Shown: in pieces, positions 47,716 through 55,659 of the stretch
Layout of the letters: every line of letters starts with the position of its first letter
Position numbering within the stretch: the first letter of the stretch is position 1
Assembly (NCBI GenBank): GCA_017481825.1
Contig: JAFUOR010000001.1
Location: 1 to 64,000 of the forward strand
Source of the DNA: Clostridia bacterium
Lineage (GTDB): Bacteria > Bacillota > Clostridia > Christensenellales > Aristaeellaceae
Direction: 5' to 3'
Length of the DNA stretch: 64,000 nucleotides
Position numbers and translations under genes: made by a program
Notes under the pieces: model-generated
Seen by the model: the letters and a program-made list of their open reading frames with translations, nothing else
Databases searched by the model: none
Told to the model about the DNA's origin: nothing

Positions 47716-48808
47716 TCAGATTTTTGACAAGATCGTCGCGAAATTCCGCCGGACTGCCCCCCTGGCCGCCGAGATGGGCATTCTGCCCTACAAGAGCGAG
47801 CAGGGCAGGTGGATCGCCTCCCCCTACGACGGCAATTCCTGGTGGACAGGCGGCTTCTGGCCGGGGCTGATGTGGCAGCTCTACGCCGCCACGAAGGATG
47901 AAATGTTCTGCACCGAGGCCCGCCGTGCGCAGGATATGCTGACCGCCGAATTCCGCACCTACAACCTGCTGAACCACGACACAGGCTTTATGTATCTGCT
48001 CTCCACCGGCGCGGATTACAAGCTCTGCGGCGACAAGCAGGCACGCACGGACACGCTCCATGCCGCATCCCTGCTTGTGGGCCGTTTCAATCCCGTGGGT
48101 TATATCCGTGCATGGAATGAAAAATTCAAGATGGGCTATGCGATCATCGACTGCATGATGAACCTGAGCCTGCTGTTCTGGGCCAGCCGCGAGCTTGAGG
48201 ATCCGCGCTTTGCCAACGTGGCAAAGATTCACGCGGATATGACGCTGCGGGAGTTCGTGCGCCCGGATGGCTCGGTCAGCCACATCATTGAGATTGATCC
48301 CAACACCGGCGTGCGCGTGGCGGAGCATGGCGGCCAGGGCTACTGCCTGGGCAGCAGCTGGTCGCGCGGTCAGGCATGGGGGCTGTACGGCTTCACGCTG
48401 GCCTATATTAACACCCGAGACGAGCGCTATCTGGAGGCAGCCAAGCGCATCGCGGCCTATTTCGTGGCCCATATCCGCCCCGACGGCCTCACCGACTGCG
48501 ATTTCTGCCAACCCGAAGGTGAGGAACGCATCGACAACATCGCCGGCGCCTGTGCTGCCTGTGGCCTGATGGAGCTGGCCAAGGTGACGGGCAACAACAC
48601 CTGGCAAGAGGCGGCTGAGCAGCTGGTGGACGGCCTGATCGACCACTGCTGCGACTGGTCGGAGAACCGCTGCGGCATCCTGACCCACTGCACCGCCAGC
48701 TACCACGACGACGACGCAGGCCGCCACACCAACATCACCTACGGCGATTACTTCCTGGTTGAGGCCATCGCCAAGCTGAACGGCACCGACCCGATGCTGT
48801 GGCTGTAA
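47699..48808 (+). CDS. GH88 family unsaturated uronyl hydrolase
   Basis: A 369-residue (alpha/alpha)6-barrel enzyme. SWWTGGFWPGLMWQLY and LNHDTGFMYLLSTGADYKL hold the family's catalytic Asp, and GSSWSRGQAWGLYGFTLAY is the second signature. GH88 enzymes hydrate and release 4,5-unsaturated uronic acids from lyase products of glycosaminoglycans or related glycans. The start is TTG 47699, 8 bases after GAGGTG and inside the upstream gene; no ATG lies nearer than the conserved region. This suggests tight translational coupling. Cytoplasmic, acting on imported oligosaccharides. Confidence 0.9.
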   Translation: MRNHADQIFDKIVAKFRRTAPLAAEMGILPYKSEQGRWIASPYDGNSWWTGGFWPGLMWQLYAATKDEMFCTEARRAQDMLTAEFRTYNLLNHDTGFMYLLSTGADYKLCGDKQARTDTLHAASLLVGRFNPVGYIRAWNEKFKMGYAIIDCMMNLSLLFWASRELEDPRFANVAKIHADMTLREFVRPDGSVSHIIEIDPNTGVRVAEHGGQGYCLGSSWSRGQAWGLYGFTLAYINTRDERYLEAAKRIAAYFVAHIRPDGLTDCDFCQPEGEERIDNIAGACAACGLMELAKVTGNNTWQEAAEQLVDGLIDHCCDWSENRCGILTHCTASYHDDDAGRHTNITYGDYFLVEAIAKLNGTDPMLWL

Positions 48809-48818
48809 GGAGGCACCT

Positions 48819-49598
48819 ATGATCACCATTACCGCCAAGACCGCCCAGGGCGATGTGCTGGCACAGGCCTGCCATGTTAGCGAGGCGCTGCTGCGCATTG
48901 ACCGCATCTACGAGGCTGGCGATGCTATTGAGATTGTCAGCGACGAGAAGCACCTGTGGGTGCAGATGGATTCTACCATCCTGCCAGGTGAAGTGTACCT
49001 GCCTGAGGGCCGCATGACTTGGCACATTCCGGCAGGCGAGCACCGTCTGGCCTACTCCCCCGTAGCCTTTCAGGGACCCCGGCATATCGTAACCGCCCGT
49101 GCGCTGACCGCCGGTGAGATCGCTGCTCGCCGCAACGTGGCCTGCAATCCTTCCGATCTGCGCGGAGATACGGACTTCTATCCCCACTGCACCGCCAATG
49201 TGGAAACCCGCAATGAGGCCTGCTTCTGTGCCCGCAATGTAATTGACGGCATGCGCCACAGCGATTACCATGGCGAATGGCCCTTCCAGAGCTGGGGCAT
49301 CGGCGCGCGCGAGGACGCCTGGTGCCTGCTGGACTTTGGCCGCGAGGTTGAGGTGGACGAAATGGCGCTGACCCTGCGGGCGGATTTCCCCCATGACGCC
49401 TACTGGGTTGCAGGCCATGTGATGCTGTCCGACGGCGCTGAGGTCGCCTACGATTTGCAGAAAACCGGTGACCGCCAGCACATCCCGCTGGGCAGGCACA
49501 GCGTGCGCTGGATGCGGCTGGAACGCATGCTCAAAAGCAACGATCCCTCCGCCTTCCCGGCACTGATCGAATGGGAAGTATTCGGCCATGATGTGTAA
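48819..49598 (+). CDS. Hypothetical protein with C-terminal discoidin-like beta-sandwich
   Basis: A 259-residue protein without a signal peptide. Residues about 1-95 are beta-rich (MITITAKTAQGDVLAQACHV, PEGRMTWHIPAGEHRL). Residues about 105-259 resemble a galactose-binding/F5-8C-like fold (ARNVIDGMRHSDYHGEWPFQ, DAWCLLDFGREVEVDEMAL, SVRWMRLERM). It could bind sugar for the neighbouring GH88 or DUF2264 proteins. ATG 48819 follows AAGGAGG 10 bases after GH88. I do not recognise a named family. Confidence 0.7.
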   Translation: MITITAKTAQGDVLAQACHVSEALLRIDRIYEAGDAIEIVSDEKHLWVQMDSTILPGEVYLPEGRMTWHIPAGEHRLAYSPVAFQGPRHIVTARALTAGEIAARRNVACNPSDLRGDTDFYPHCTANVETRNEACFCARNVIDGMRHSDYHGEWPFQSWGIGAREDAWCLLDFGREVEVDEMALTLRADFPHDAYWVAGHVMLSDGAEVAYDLQKTGDRQHIPLGRHSVRWMRLERMLKSNDPSAFPALIEWEVFGHDV

Positions 49599-49620
49599 TC
49601 CGCCGTGAAAATGAACGCAA

Positions 49621-49664
49621 AAAGCCCCTCACACGCCCTGAGGAAGGGAATGTGAGGGGCTTAC
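49621..49664. terminator. Bidirectional terminator
   Basis: AGCCCCTCACA (49623-49633) pairs with TGTGAGGGGCT (49651-49661), between convergent genes ending at 49598 and 49673. Confidence 0.8.
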
Positions 49665-49672
49665 TTTTCTTA

Positions 49673-50299
49673 TTACGCCGCGATCCTGCGCACGTCCTCA
49701 ACCCGACCGAGGCCAGCACCGGTCAGCGTGTGCATGCCAAGGAGCATGCAGCCCTGACCCACAATGTTCACGCCCTCGGCAATCCAGTTCATGTTCGGGT
49801 CGGCAAAATCCTTGGAGGACAGATAGCCCATGCCCATCATGAACACAAAGGCCACGATGAACAGCGCCACCGCAAGGGGCTTCTTCATCCTCCTGGCGAT
49901 CACCGCCAGCGAGCCGCACATACCAACGGCGCCCAGCACCATCATCGCCACGAAGATCATCGTGCCGGAGAACACCGCAGGTGCTGCCGCCACGCTGTAC
50001 ACTTTCGTCTGCCTGAAGACCAGCAGGCTCACCAGCGCCAGACCGGCCAGCACGAAGCCCGTGGACTGCATGGGGAAGAACACCTGATTGAGCTTCTCAA
50101 AATCGCAGACATTCGCCGCGTAGAGCAGCTTCCACGTTGCCTTGAAAAAGCCTGCACATGCAATCATCAGCACGCCTGCCGCCAGCAGCGCATACGCGCC
50201 CTTGGACATCGCGCGGTACAGCCCGCGCAGCATCAGGACGCCGGACAGAGCGAAGAAAACAACCGGAATATAATCCACCAACGCCATGGGAATGGTCAT
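49673..50299 (-). CDS. Six-helix membrane protein of unknown function
   Basis: A 208-residue hydrophobic protein with about six membrane segments (MTIPMALVDYIPVVFFALSG; AYALLAAGVLMIACAGFF; GFVLAGLALVSLLVF; TMIFVAMMVLGAVGMCGSL; LAVALFIVAFVFMMGMGYL; NIVGQGCMLLGMHTL). No catalytic motif is evident. It is the last gene of a TetR-led operon that includes a DUF1295 enzyme, suggesting work on a lipid-soluble substrate. ATG 50299 follows AAAGGGAG. Confidence 0.78.
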   Translation of the reverse strand: MTIPMALVDYIPVVFFALSGVLMLRGLYRAMSKGAYALLAAGVLMIACAGFFKATWKLLYAANVCDFEKLNQVFFPMQSTGFVLAGLALVSLLVFRQTKVYSVAAAPAVFSGTMIFVAMMVLGAVGMCGSLAVIARRMKKPLAVALFIVAFVFMMGMGYLSSKDFADPNMNWIAEGVNIVGQGCMLLGMHTLTGAGLGRVEDVRRIAA

Positions 50300-50331
50300 A
50301 CAAATCTCCCTTTCCTTTTGTAAACTCCCGA

Positions 50332-51120
50332 TTACTTCTGCTTGTTCAGATGATACAGCGGCACGAAGGGGAAGATGATGGGGGTCTTGTTGGCATAGTC
50401 GTTATACGCCTTGTCGCTGCCATAGCGGGCCATCTGACGCTTCTCCAGGCGCTGCGCGCCGTTGCACATGATGAAGACGATCAGCACCCACGCCACGATG
50501 GCCATCATCCACTGGCCCACGCCAGAGAGGGTTGTGAAGGCGCTTACCAGCACGCCCGTCCAGAAGATGATCTCGCCCAGGTAATTCGGGCAGCGCACCA
50601 GCTTATACAGGCCCTGGGTCGCCACCATATCGGGATTGTTTTTCTTCTGCTCAGACTTCTGCTTATCCGCCAGGGATTCCAGCACGAGGCCTGCCACGGA
50701 GATCGCCGCACCGATCAGTGGCACCACCACATCGGCAGAGCCGTTATACAGACGGTAGAACACGGGGCTCACCTGAGCCGTGTACAGCAGGGATACGCAC
50801 ACCCAGATCGTCGCCAGGACGAAGATGGGCATGGGGTTTTCGGTCTTGGTGACCTCGCCCAGGGTCTTGCGGTAGGAGGCGGACTTGAGCTCACGTACCA
50901 GCAGGAAGCCGGACAGGCGTGCGCCGTAGGCCACAAACAGCACGATCAGCAGCACCGTAACCCAGTTCAGGCGATCCCAGAAGATGATGCCCGTCGCCAC
51001 TGCGCCTGCTGCCACCGCAAAGCCGTAGCCGATGGACAGAAAGTAAACAAATTTCTTGAAGCCGACGGCGCAGGCCACTGCACACACCAGCAGGATCATC
51101 CACATCAGTTCAAAGCCCAT
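50332..51120 (-). CDS. DUF1295 family membrane enzyme (steroid 5-alpha-reductase-like)
   Basis: A 262-residue multi-helix protein. WATG-like GLYKLVRCPNYLGEIIFWTG is the hallmark of the DUF1295/steroid reductase and isoprenylcysteine methyltransferase superfamily, where the segment binds the nicotinamide or SAM cofactor. EKRQMARYGSDKAYNDYANKT and IIFPFVPLYHL complete it. The substrate is unknown. ATG 51120 follows AAAGGAG. Lies between an NAD(P)-binding protein gene and a membrane protein gene in the TetR operon. Confidence 0.87.
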   Translation of the reverse strand: MGFELMWMILLVCAVACAVGFKKFVYFLSIGYGFAVAAGAVATGIIFWDRLNWVTVLLIVLFVAYGARLSGFLLVRELKSASYRKTLGEVTKTENPMPIFVLATIWVCVSLLYTAQVSPVFYRLYNGSADVVVPLIGAAISVAGLVLESLADKQKSEQKKNNPDMVATQGLYKLVRCPNYLGEIIFWTGVLVSAFTTLSGVGQWMMAIVAWVLIVFIMCNGAQRLEKRQMARYGSDKAYNDYANKTPIIFPFVPLYHLNKQK

Positions 51121-51180
51121 GGTGATTGCTCCTTTTATTGGTTTCAATTTGGGGGGGCTTTCCGTTTTGAGGCACGCGTG

Positions 51181-52026
51181 TTATTTTGCAAAATGTTCGA
51201 TGTATTCCTTGAAGCTCAGCTTGCCGTACTTCACATCCGCTACCATGGACTCCGTCAGCGTCCACTTGGAGAAGCGCAAAATGGCCTCCTTGCCGTTCTT
51301 CTTGAAATGATTCACAAAGGCCAGCACATCAAAGAGGAAGGGCGGCGCGCGCTTGATCACAGGCTCCTTACCGGCAGCGGCGAAGAACATCTTCGCAATT
51401 TCCTCATACGTCCAGGTCTCCTTGCCGCCCACGTCGATGGTGACGTTCTTGTCCGTGCAGTGCAGCAGGATGAACTCTGCCAGCTCGGTGGTATCGATAA
51501 CGTTGCAGGCCACAGGATCATTGCCCAGCAGCGTCACCTCTCCCTTGTCGATCATGGGCTTGAAAACCTTGGCGATGTCGTAGAAATAGCCCGTGGGACG
51601 GAAGATAGCATAGGTGATGCCGCTCTTTTTGAGTTCCTCCTCCAGCATGGCCTTGGCGTGGAGCATGGGCACCTTGGGCGCTTTGTCAGCCTTGAGCACG
51701 GACACGTAGGCAAAGTTCTTCACGCCAGCCTTCTTCACCTCGTTCAGCAGGTTCAGGTTGCCCTGGTAGTCCACCTCATAGTTGGTGGTGGTCGCGCTGG
51801 TCTTGGTCAGGCCCACGGTGGTGATGACGCACTCGACGCCATTGCATACACCGGCGAGGGTCTCGGGCTTGGTCACATCGACGGTCTTCTTCTGGTACTT
51901 CCCTTCGATCTCAGGGATATCTCGGGTCACCATGTCGATGGCCAGCACGTCGTGTCCGGCGTTGACAGCCTGGGTCAGGATGTCGGTGCCAAGCTTGCCG
52001 TAGGCTCCGGCGATGAGGATTTTCAT
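51181..52026 (-). CDS. NmrA/SDR-like NAD(P)-binding protein
   Basis: A 281-residue Rossmann-fold protein. MKILIAGAYGKLGTDIL is the GXXGXXG dinucleotide-binding turn; VECVITTVGLTK, NFAYVSVLKADK and YAIFRPTGYF follow the atypical SDR (NmrA/NAD(P)H-binding) pattern without a clear YXXXK. Such proteins act as reductases or redox sensors. ATG 52026 follows AAGGAGG. In the TetR operon. Confidence 0.88.
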   Translation of the reverse strand: MKILIAGAYGKLGTDILTQAVNAGHDVLAIDMVTRDIPEIEGKYQKKTVDVTKPETLAGVCNGVECVITTVGLTKTSATTTNYEVDYQGNLNLLNEVKKAGVKNFAYVSVLKADKAPKVPMLHAKAMLEEELKKSGITYAIFRPTGYFYDIAKVFKPMIDKGEVTLLGNDPVACNVIDTTELAEFILLHCTDKNVTIDVGGKETWTYEEIAKMFFAAAGKEPVIKRAPPFLFDVLAFVNHFKKNGKEAILRFSKWTLTESMVADVKYGKLSFKEYIEHFAK

Positions 52027-52194
52027 GTGATTGCCTCCTTGTTTCATTCATGATGGAACGTAAAGTTGAAAGTTTTCTCCTGGGAAGGGATTTGGTTGAA
52101 GGGACTTACAGATTTTCCCTTTGTTGCCTGGCCGGACTGTTTCAAGGATTTTCTGTCTCAGAATATCCTTGAAATGCGTTGTGGGTGTGCATGT

Positions 52195-53109
52195 TTATTT
52201 CATCTTTTCCTTGGAGCGTTTGTCGTTGATGATGTCCATTTCCTTCTCGTCAATCAGCGTCACGCCGTTTTCCTTCGCCCACTTCACGCAGCCCTTGAGC
52301 GCTGTGGGCAGAAAGATGCGCGGTACCTTAATCAGTTTCATGCACGCAGCATCGGTGAACTTCACCGTGTCGTCAATGCGATCGGCCGCATAGCGCACGC
52401 TCTCCAAAGAAGCCTCGCGCACCGGCAGCAGCTCCGGAATCGGACGACGGAACTTCGTGTACCAGAAATTCTTTGAATCGCGATAACCGTAATCAACAGG
52501 CACGCGCGGGAAATCCTTCGCCTTCACGCCGTTGATGATGCCGTTGTACTGCTTTTCCTTCATCAGGATCTTGTCAACCCGGAGGATGAAGTGCGCCCCG
52601 AACTTGCTGGTGATGCCATTGAAATCATGGTACGGCTCCGGATAGCCGTTCAGCTCGCCGGGCTGATCGTCCTGGGCGTTGTCCAGCTCGCGTACCCAAG
52701 TGCACTCGAAAACCTGATAGGCCTCCGTCATCACCAGCGGACGGTCATCTCCCCCGGCCAGGCCTTTTTCAAGCTTGAAGGGGCAATCCTTCATCTTTTC
52801 CTCGGTGGTGTCGCCGGGGAAGCCCAGGCGCACGGCCTCCTTGAAGGTCTTGCGATCGTCGGTGATGAAATTCAGGGCGCACTTGCCGCTGCGCAGGATG
52901 TTCTGCGCGGTGTTGGAGGAGTTGCGGCAGCACAGCAGCATGGCGTAGTAATCCTTGCCTGCGATGTAATAGGGCGCCACGAGGGAATAGGGACCCAGGT
53001 TGGTCCTCCCTTCGGGGGACAGGGTCGAGATGAGCACCGTGGGCATGGGGTAGTAAGCCGAGGTCTGGTAGAAATTGTCCACAATGCGCAGATCCTTGAA
53101 GCTGGACAT
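52195..53109 (-). CDS. Flavin reductase-like protein (FMN-binding split barrel)
   Basis: A 304-residue protein of the flavin reductase-like/DIM6-NTAB family. YPMPTVLISTLSPEGRTNLG and PYSLVAPYYI are the FMN-binding strands, and CRNSSNTAQNILRSGKCALN continues the split barrel. It is longer than the usual 180-200 residues, with a C-terminal extension containing FGAHFILRVDKI and FPRVPVDYGYRDSKNFWYTK. ATG 53109 follows AGGAGG. It lies 13 bases after the tetR gene, in the same operon. Confidence 0.87.
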   Translation of the reverse strand: MSSFKDLRIVDNFYQTSAYYPMPTVLISTLSPEGRTNLGPYSLVAPYYIAGKDYYAMLLCCRNSSNTAQNILRSGKCALNFITDDRKTFKEAVRLGFPGDTTEEKMKDCPFKLEKGLAGGDDRPLVMTEAYQVFECTWVRELDNAQDDQPGELNGYPEPYHDFNGITSKFGAHFILRVDKILMKEKQYNGIINGVKAKDFPRVPVDYGYRDSKNFWYTKFRRPIPELLPVREASLESVRYAADRIDDTVKFTDAACMKLIKVPRIFLPTALKGCVKWAKENGVTLIDEKEMDIINDKRSKEKMK

Positions 53110-53122
53110 GGGGATTCCTCCT

Positions 53123-53656
53123 TTATTTCATGATCAGTCGGGTCAGGATGGGAATGAGCTCCTCAAAGCTGCCTTCGCCACGCCCGGCAGCACTGAGCAG
53201 CGTTTCAGACAGGAAGGTGGGCAGATACGTCGTCCACAGGGCGCCGTGGCGTGTCAGCAGCGCGGCGACCATCCCGGAGAGCTGGTCGATCACCATGACA
53301 TGGCGCTGATCAATCTGCGTCACCGCATCATGATTGGCAGCGTAATGCCGCCACGCCTCGCGGTAAAGGTTCTCAAAGGCAAGGAGCCCATCATAGATGC
53401 TGCGAAGGCCTCTCAGCACATCCGGGGCATTCTCCGCGCCGCTGCGCATGGCTGCAACACCCCTTTGCCAGTCCTCCAGCATGACAAAGGCCATCAGCTC
53501 ATCCTTTGACTTAAAGTAATTGTATACCGTACCCACCGCCACATGACAGGCGCTGGCCACATTACGGATGGTCAGCGCACGCCCGCCATCCTTGAGCAGC
53601 ATCACGCGGGCCTCCCGCAAAAGGTTCTCCCGCAGTGAATCGATGATTTTCGGCAT
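53123..53656 (-). CDS. TetR-family transcriptional regulator
   Basis: A 177-residue repressor. The N-terminal HTH reads RALTIRNVASACHVAVGTVYNYFKSKDELM, the canonical TetR form; the C-terminal ligand domain is not typed. It is the first gene of the operon 53656 to 49673. A palindrome in its leader is the likely operator, so the regulator probably represses itself and the four enzymes. ATG 53656 follows AAAGGAGG. Confidence 0.92.
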   Translation of the reverse strand: MPKIIDSLRENLLREARVMLLKDGGRALTIRNVASACHVAVGTVYNYFKSKDELMAFVMLEDWQRGVAAMRSGAENAPDVLRGLRSIYDGLLAFENLYREAWRHYAANHDAVTQIDQRHVMVIDQLSGMVAALLTRHGALWTTYLPTFLSETLLSAAGRGEGSFEELIPILTRLIMK

Positions 53657-53672
53657 GGTTGCCTCCTTTATG

Positions 53673-53684
53673 TGAACACGTTCA
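53673..53684. promoter_or_regulatory. TetR operator candidate
   Basis: TGAACACGTTCA, 5-base arms TGAAC/GTTCA around AC, between the predicted transcription start and the tetR ribosome site. Confidence 0.7.
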
Positions 53685-53700
53685 TTTACTATGCAAATTT

Positions 53701-53729
53701 ATTGTAGATTCTTTGTCAAACCTTGTCAA
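53701..53729 (-). promoter_or_regulatory. Sigma-A promoter of the TetR operon
   Basis: Minus strand TTGACA (complement of 53724-53729), 17-base spacer, TACAAT (complement of 53701-53706). A second TTGACA sits within the spacer. Confidence 0.8.
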
Positions 53730-53835
53730 TGTTCAATTTGGTCAAATGCTCAACTTTCATCATTTTTATGTTTTTCTTCACTGTATAACCAGAATGTACA
53801 TCCATGAAAAAACCACAAGAAGTGCAGCCGTCCCC

Positions 53836-53864
53836 TTGCAAAGCCACGCCAACCGTCCTATAAT
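53836..53864 (+). promoter_or_regulatory. Sigma-A promoter of ilvE
   Basis: TTGCAA at 53836-53841, 17-base spacer, TATAAT at 53859-53864. The short leader has no T-box or leader peptide that I can see. Confidence 0.75.
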
Positions 53865-53920
53865 GTTAAAATAGCCCCATGCAAACGCATCCGGCGATTT
53901 GATTCAAAGGAGTCAGCGAT

Positions 53921-54943
53921 ATGAGTAAGAACATTGATTGGAGCAGCCTCGGTTTTGGATATATTCAGACGGACTACCGCTATGTCTGCCGCTATAGGGA
54001 CGGCCAGTGGGAGGAGGGCGGTCTGGAGACGGACGCGAACATCACCCTCAATGAGTGCGCTTGCGTCTTCCAGTACTGCCAGGCCTGCTTTGAGGGCCTG
54101 AAGGCCTATTATACCAAGGATGGCCGCATCGTGACCTTCCGCCCCGACCTGAACGCCCAGCGCATGGCCGATACCTGCGCACGCCTTGAGATGCCCGCCT
54201 TCCCGGTGGAGAAGTTCGTCGAGGCGGTGAAGATGGTCGTCGAGGCCAACGCGGATTATGTGCCGCCCTACGGCACCGGCGCGAGCCTGTACCTGCGACC
54301 CTTCATGATCGGCACCAACTCCGTCATCGGCGTGAAGCCCGCGGTGGAGTTTGAATTCCGCATCTTCTGCACGCCCGTCGGCCCCTACTTCAAGGGCGGC
54401 GTGAAGCCCATTGCCCTCAAGGTCTCCGACTTTGACCGCGCGGCGCCCCACGGCACGGGCTCCATCAAGGCAGGCCTGAACTACGCCATGTCCCTCCATC
54501 CCATCATGGAGGCCCATCGCGAGGGATTTGCTGAGAACATGTACCTTGACGCCGCTACCCGCACCAAGGTCGAGGAGACCGGCGGTGCGAACTTCATCTT
54601 CGTCACCAAGGACAACAAGCTTGTCACCCCCAAATCTGATTCCATCCTGCCCTCTATCACCCGCCGCAGCCTGATGATCGTGGCGGAGAAGTACCTGGGC
54701 ATGGAGGTCGAGCATCGCGAGGTGCCCTTCGCCGAGGTGCCGGATTTCGCCGAGTGCGGACTGTGCGGCACCGCTGCCGTCATCAGCCCGGTGGGCTCCA
54801 TCAACGATCACGGCAAGGAGATTGTCTTCCCCTCCGGCAAGGAGGAGATGGGCCCGGTGCTGACCAAGCTCTACAACACCCTGCGCGGCATCCAGATGGG
54901 CGAAATCGAAGCGCCCGAGGGCTGGATTGTGACGGTGAAGTAA
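53921..54943 (+). CDS. ilvE: Branched-chain amino acid aminotransferase
   Basis: A 340-residue PLP enzyme, class IV, that transfers amino groups between glutamate and branched-chain keto acids. YCQACFEGLKAYYTKDGRIV and FRPDLNAQRM are substrate-site motifs. GTGSIKAGLNYAMSL carries the PLP-binding Lys, ETGGANFIFV and ECGLCGTAAVISPVG (phosphate-binding and CXXC-like Cys pair) complete the signature. ATG 53921 follows AAAGGAG. It stands alone, not in an ilv/leu operon. Confidence 0.95.
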   Translation: MSKNIDWSSLGFGYIQTDYRYVCRYRDGQWEEGGLETDANITLNECACVFQYCQACFEGLKAYYTKDGRIVTFRPDLNAQRMADTCARLEMPAFPVEKFVEAVKMVVEANADYVPPYGTGASLYLRPFMIGTNSVIGVKPAVEFEFRIFCTPVGPYFKGGVKPIALKVSDFDRAAPHGTGSIKAGLNYAMSLHPIMEAHREGFAENMYLDAATRTKVEETGGANFIFVTKDNKLVTPKSDSILPSITRRSLMIVAEKYLGMEVEHREVPFAEVPDFAECGLCGTAAVISPVGSINDHGKEIVFPSGKEEMGPVLTKLYNTLRGIQMGEIEAPEGWIVTVK

Positions 54944-55029
54944 GCCAAGTTTTGAGGAAGCTGTGCCTGAGAGCATAGCTTCCTTTTTGGTTGCCATCAT
55001 CTGCTGCCGCAGACGCATCCCATCAACAA

Positions 55030-55063
55030 AAGGACGATGCCGCATCTTGTGCCGCATCGTCCT
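55030..55063. terminator. Bidirectional terminator
   Basis: AAGGACGATGC (about 55030-55040) pairs with GCATCGTCCTT (about 55053-55063) at the 3' end of the HTH pseudogene; the minus strand continues with TTTTG. Confidence 0.75.
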
Positions 55064-55067
55064 TGCC

Positions 55068-55276
55068 TTATACCCTTGTACCATCCTCAAATTCAAAGCC
55101 GCAGAAGTATTTTACGCCCAGTATCTCTGCCATCTTTTCCAGCTCACCCATCGTGAAAGACGCACGTTTCATCTTCTGATTAAAGTTCGATGGTGTTGTG
55201 CCAACCTTGCGCGCCAACTCTGCCTGACTGATATTCTTGTAAGCCGGGCCATTTTTAATTTTTGTTCAAGCGTCAT
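55068..55276 (-). pseudogene. Small XRE-like HTH gene with a one-base deletion
   Basis: The minus strand starts ATG (274-276 of 55xxx) after GAGGAGGGG and encodes MTLEQKLKMAR. The frame then shifts, and the rest continues in another frame: AYKNISQAELARKVGTTPSN, FNQKMKRASFTMGELEKMAE, ILGVKYFCGFEFEDGTRV, stop at 55068-55070. The total of 209 bases is one short of whole codons. The lost base lies near 55240-55247 (a GGG/CC run). Restored, it is a typical 69-residue solitary XRE protein, like 24753. Either a real frameshift or an assembly error. Confidence 0.7.
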
Positions 55277-55365
55277 CTGCACCCCTCCTCTGTGCATTAC
55301 TGCACAAAAGGTGGATTAAATCAAAGCTAAACATGATTTATTTTATAATGTATAATGTTAATCAT

Positions 55366-55652
55366 CAAAACTCAAGAGGTATTATCATGGCGTCCACCGC
55401 CTCTACCTCGTCTCCCTGAGAACCACCCACCTCTTCGAGGACGAAACTGCCAGCCTGTTCCACGAGGCAAGTCCGCACCAGCGCAGCATCCTGGCCGGGG
55501 GCCTCTACGATCTGCGCAGTGGACTGCAGGGCATGGTTTTCTCCGAGCCGGACAGCTTCCACGAGAGGACTGCTAAAAAGCATCCAAATCCGTCTTTACA
55601 AAACACCCCGCCAGAGGCTATAATAGAAGCACCAAACCCGATACGGAGGTAG
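55366..55652 (+). pseudogene. Possible gene remnant without a start codon
   Basis: One frame is open and protein-like from about 55366 to a stop at 55650-55652: RYYHGVHRLYLVSLRTTHLF, EDETASLFHEASPHQRSILA, GGLYDLRSGLQGMVFSEPDS and so on. Composition and codon choice look like the neighbouring genes, and AGAGGT lies upstream. No ATG, GTG or TTG is in frame; the ATG at 55387 is in a frame that stops after 10 codons. This suggests a frameshifted or truncated small gene. I do not recognise the product. Confidence 0.4.
55596..55625 (+). promoter_or_regulatory. Promoter of the GH4 gene
   Basis: TTTACA at 55596-55601, 18-base spacer, TATAAT at 55620-55625, 34 bases before the start codon. Confidence 0.65.
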
Positions 55653-55659
55653 AACGCTT

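Noticed and set aside
53865..53920. T-box or leader-peptide control of ilvE
   Set aside because: The leader is about 50 bases, too short for a T-box, with no run of Leu/Ile/Val codons.
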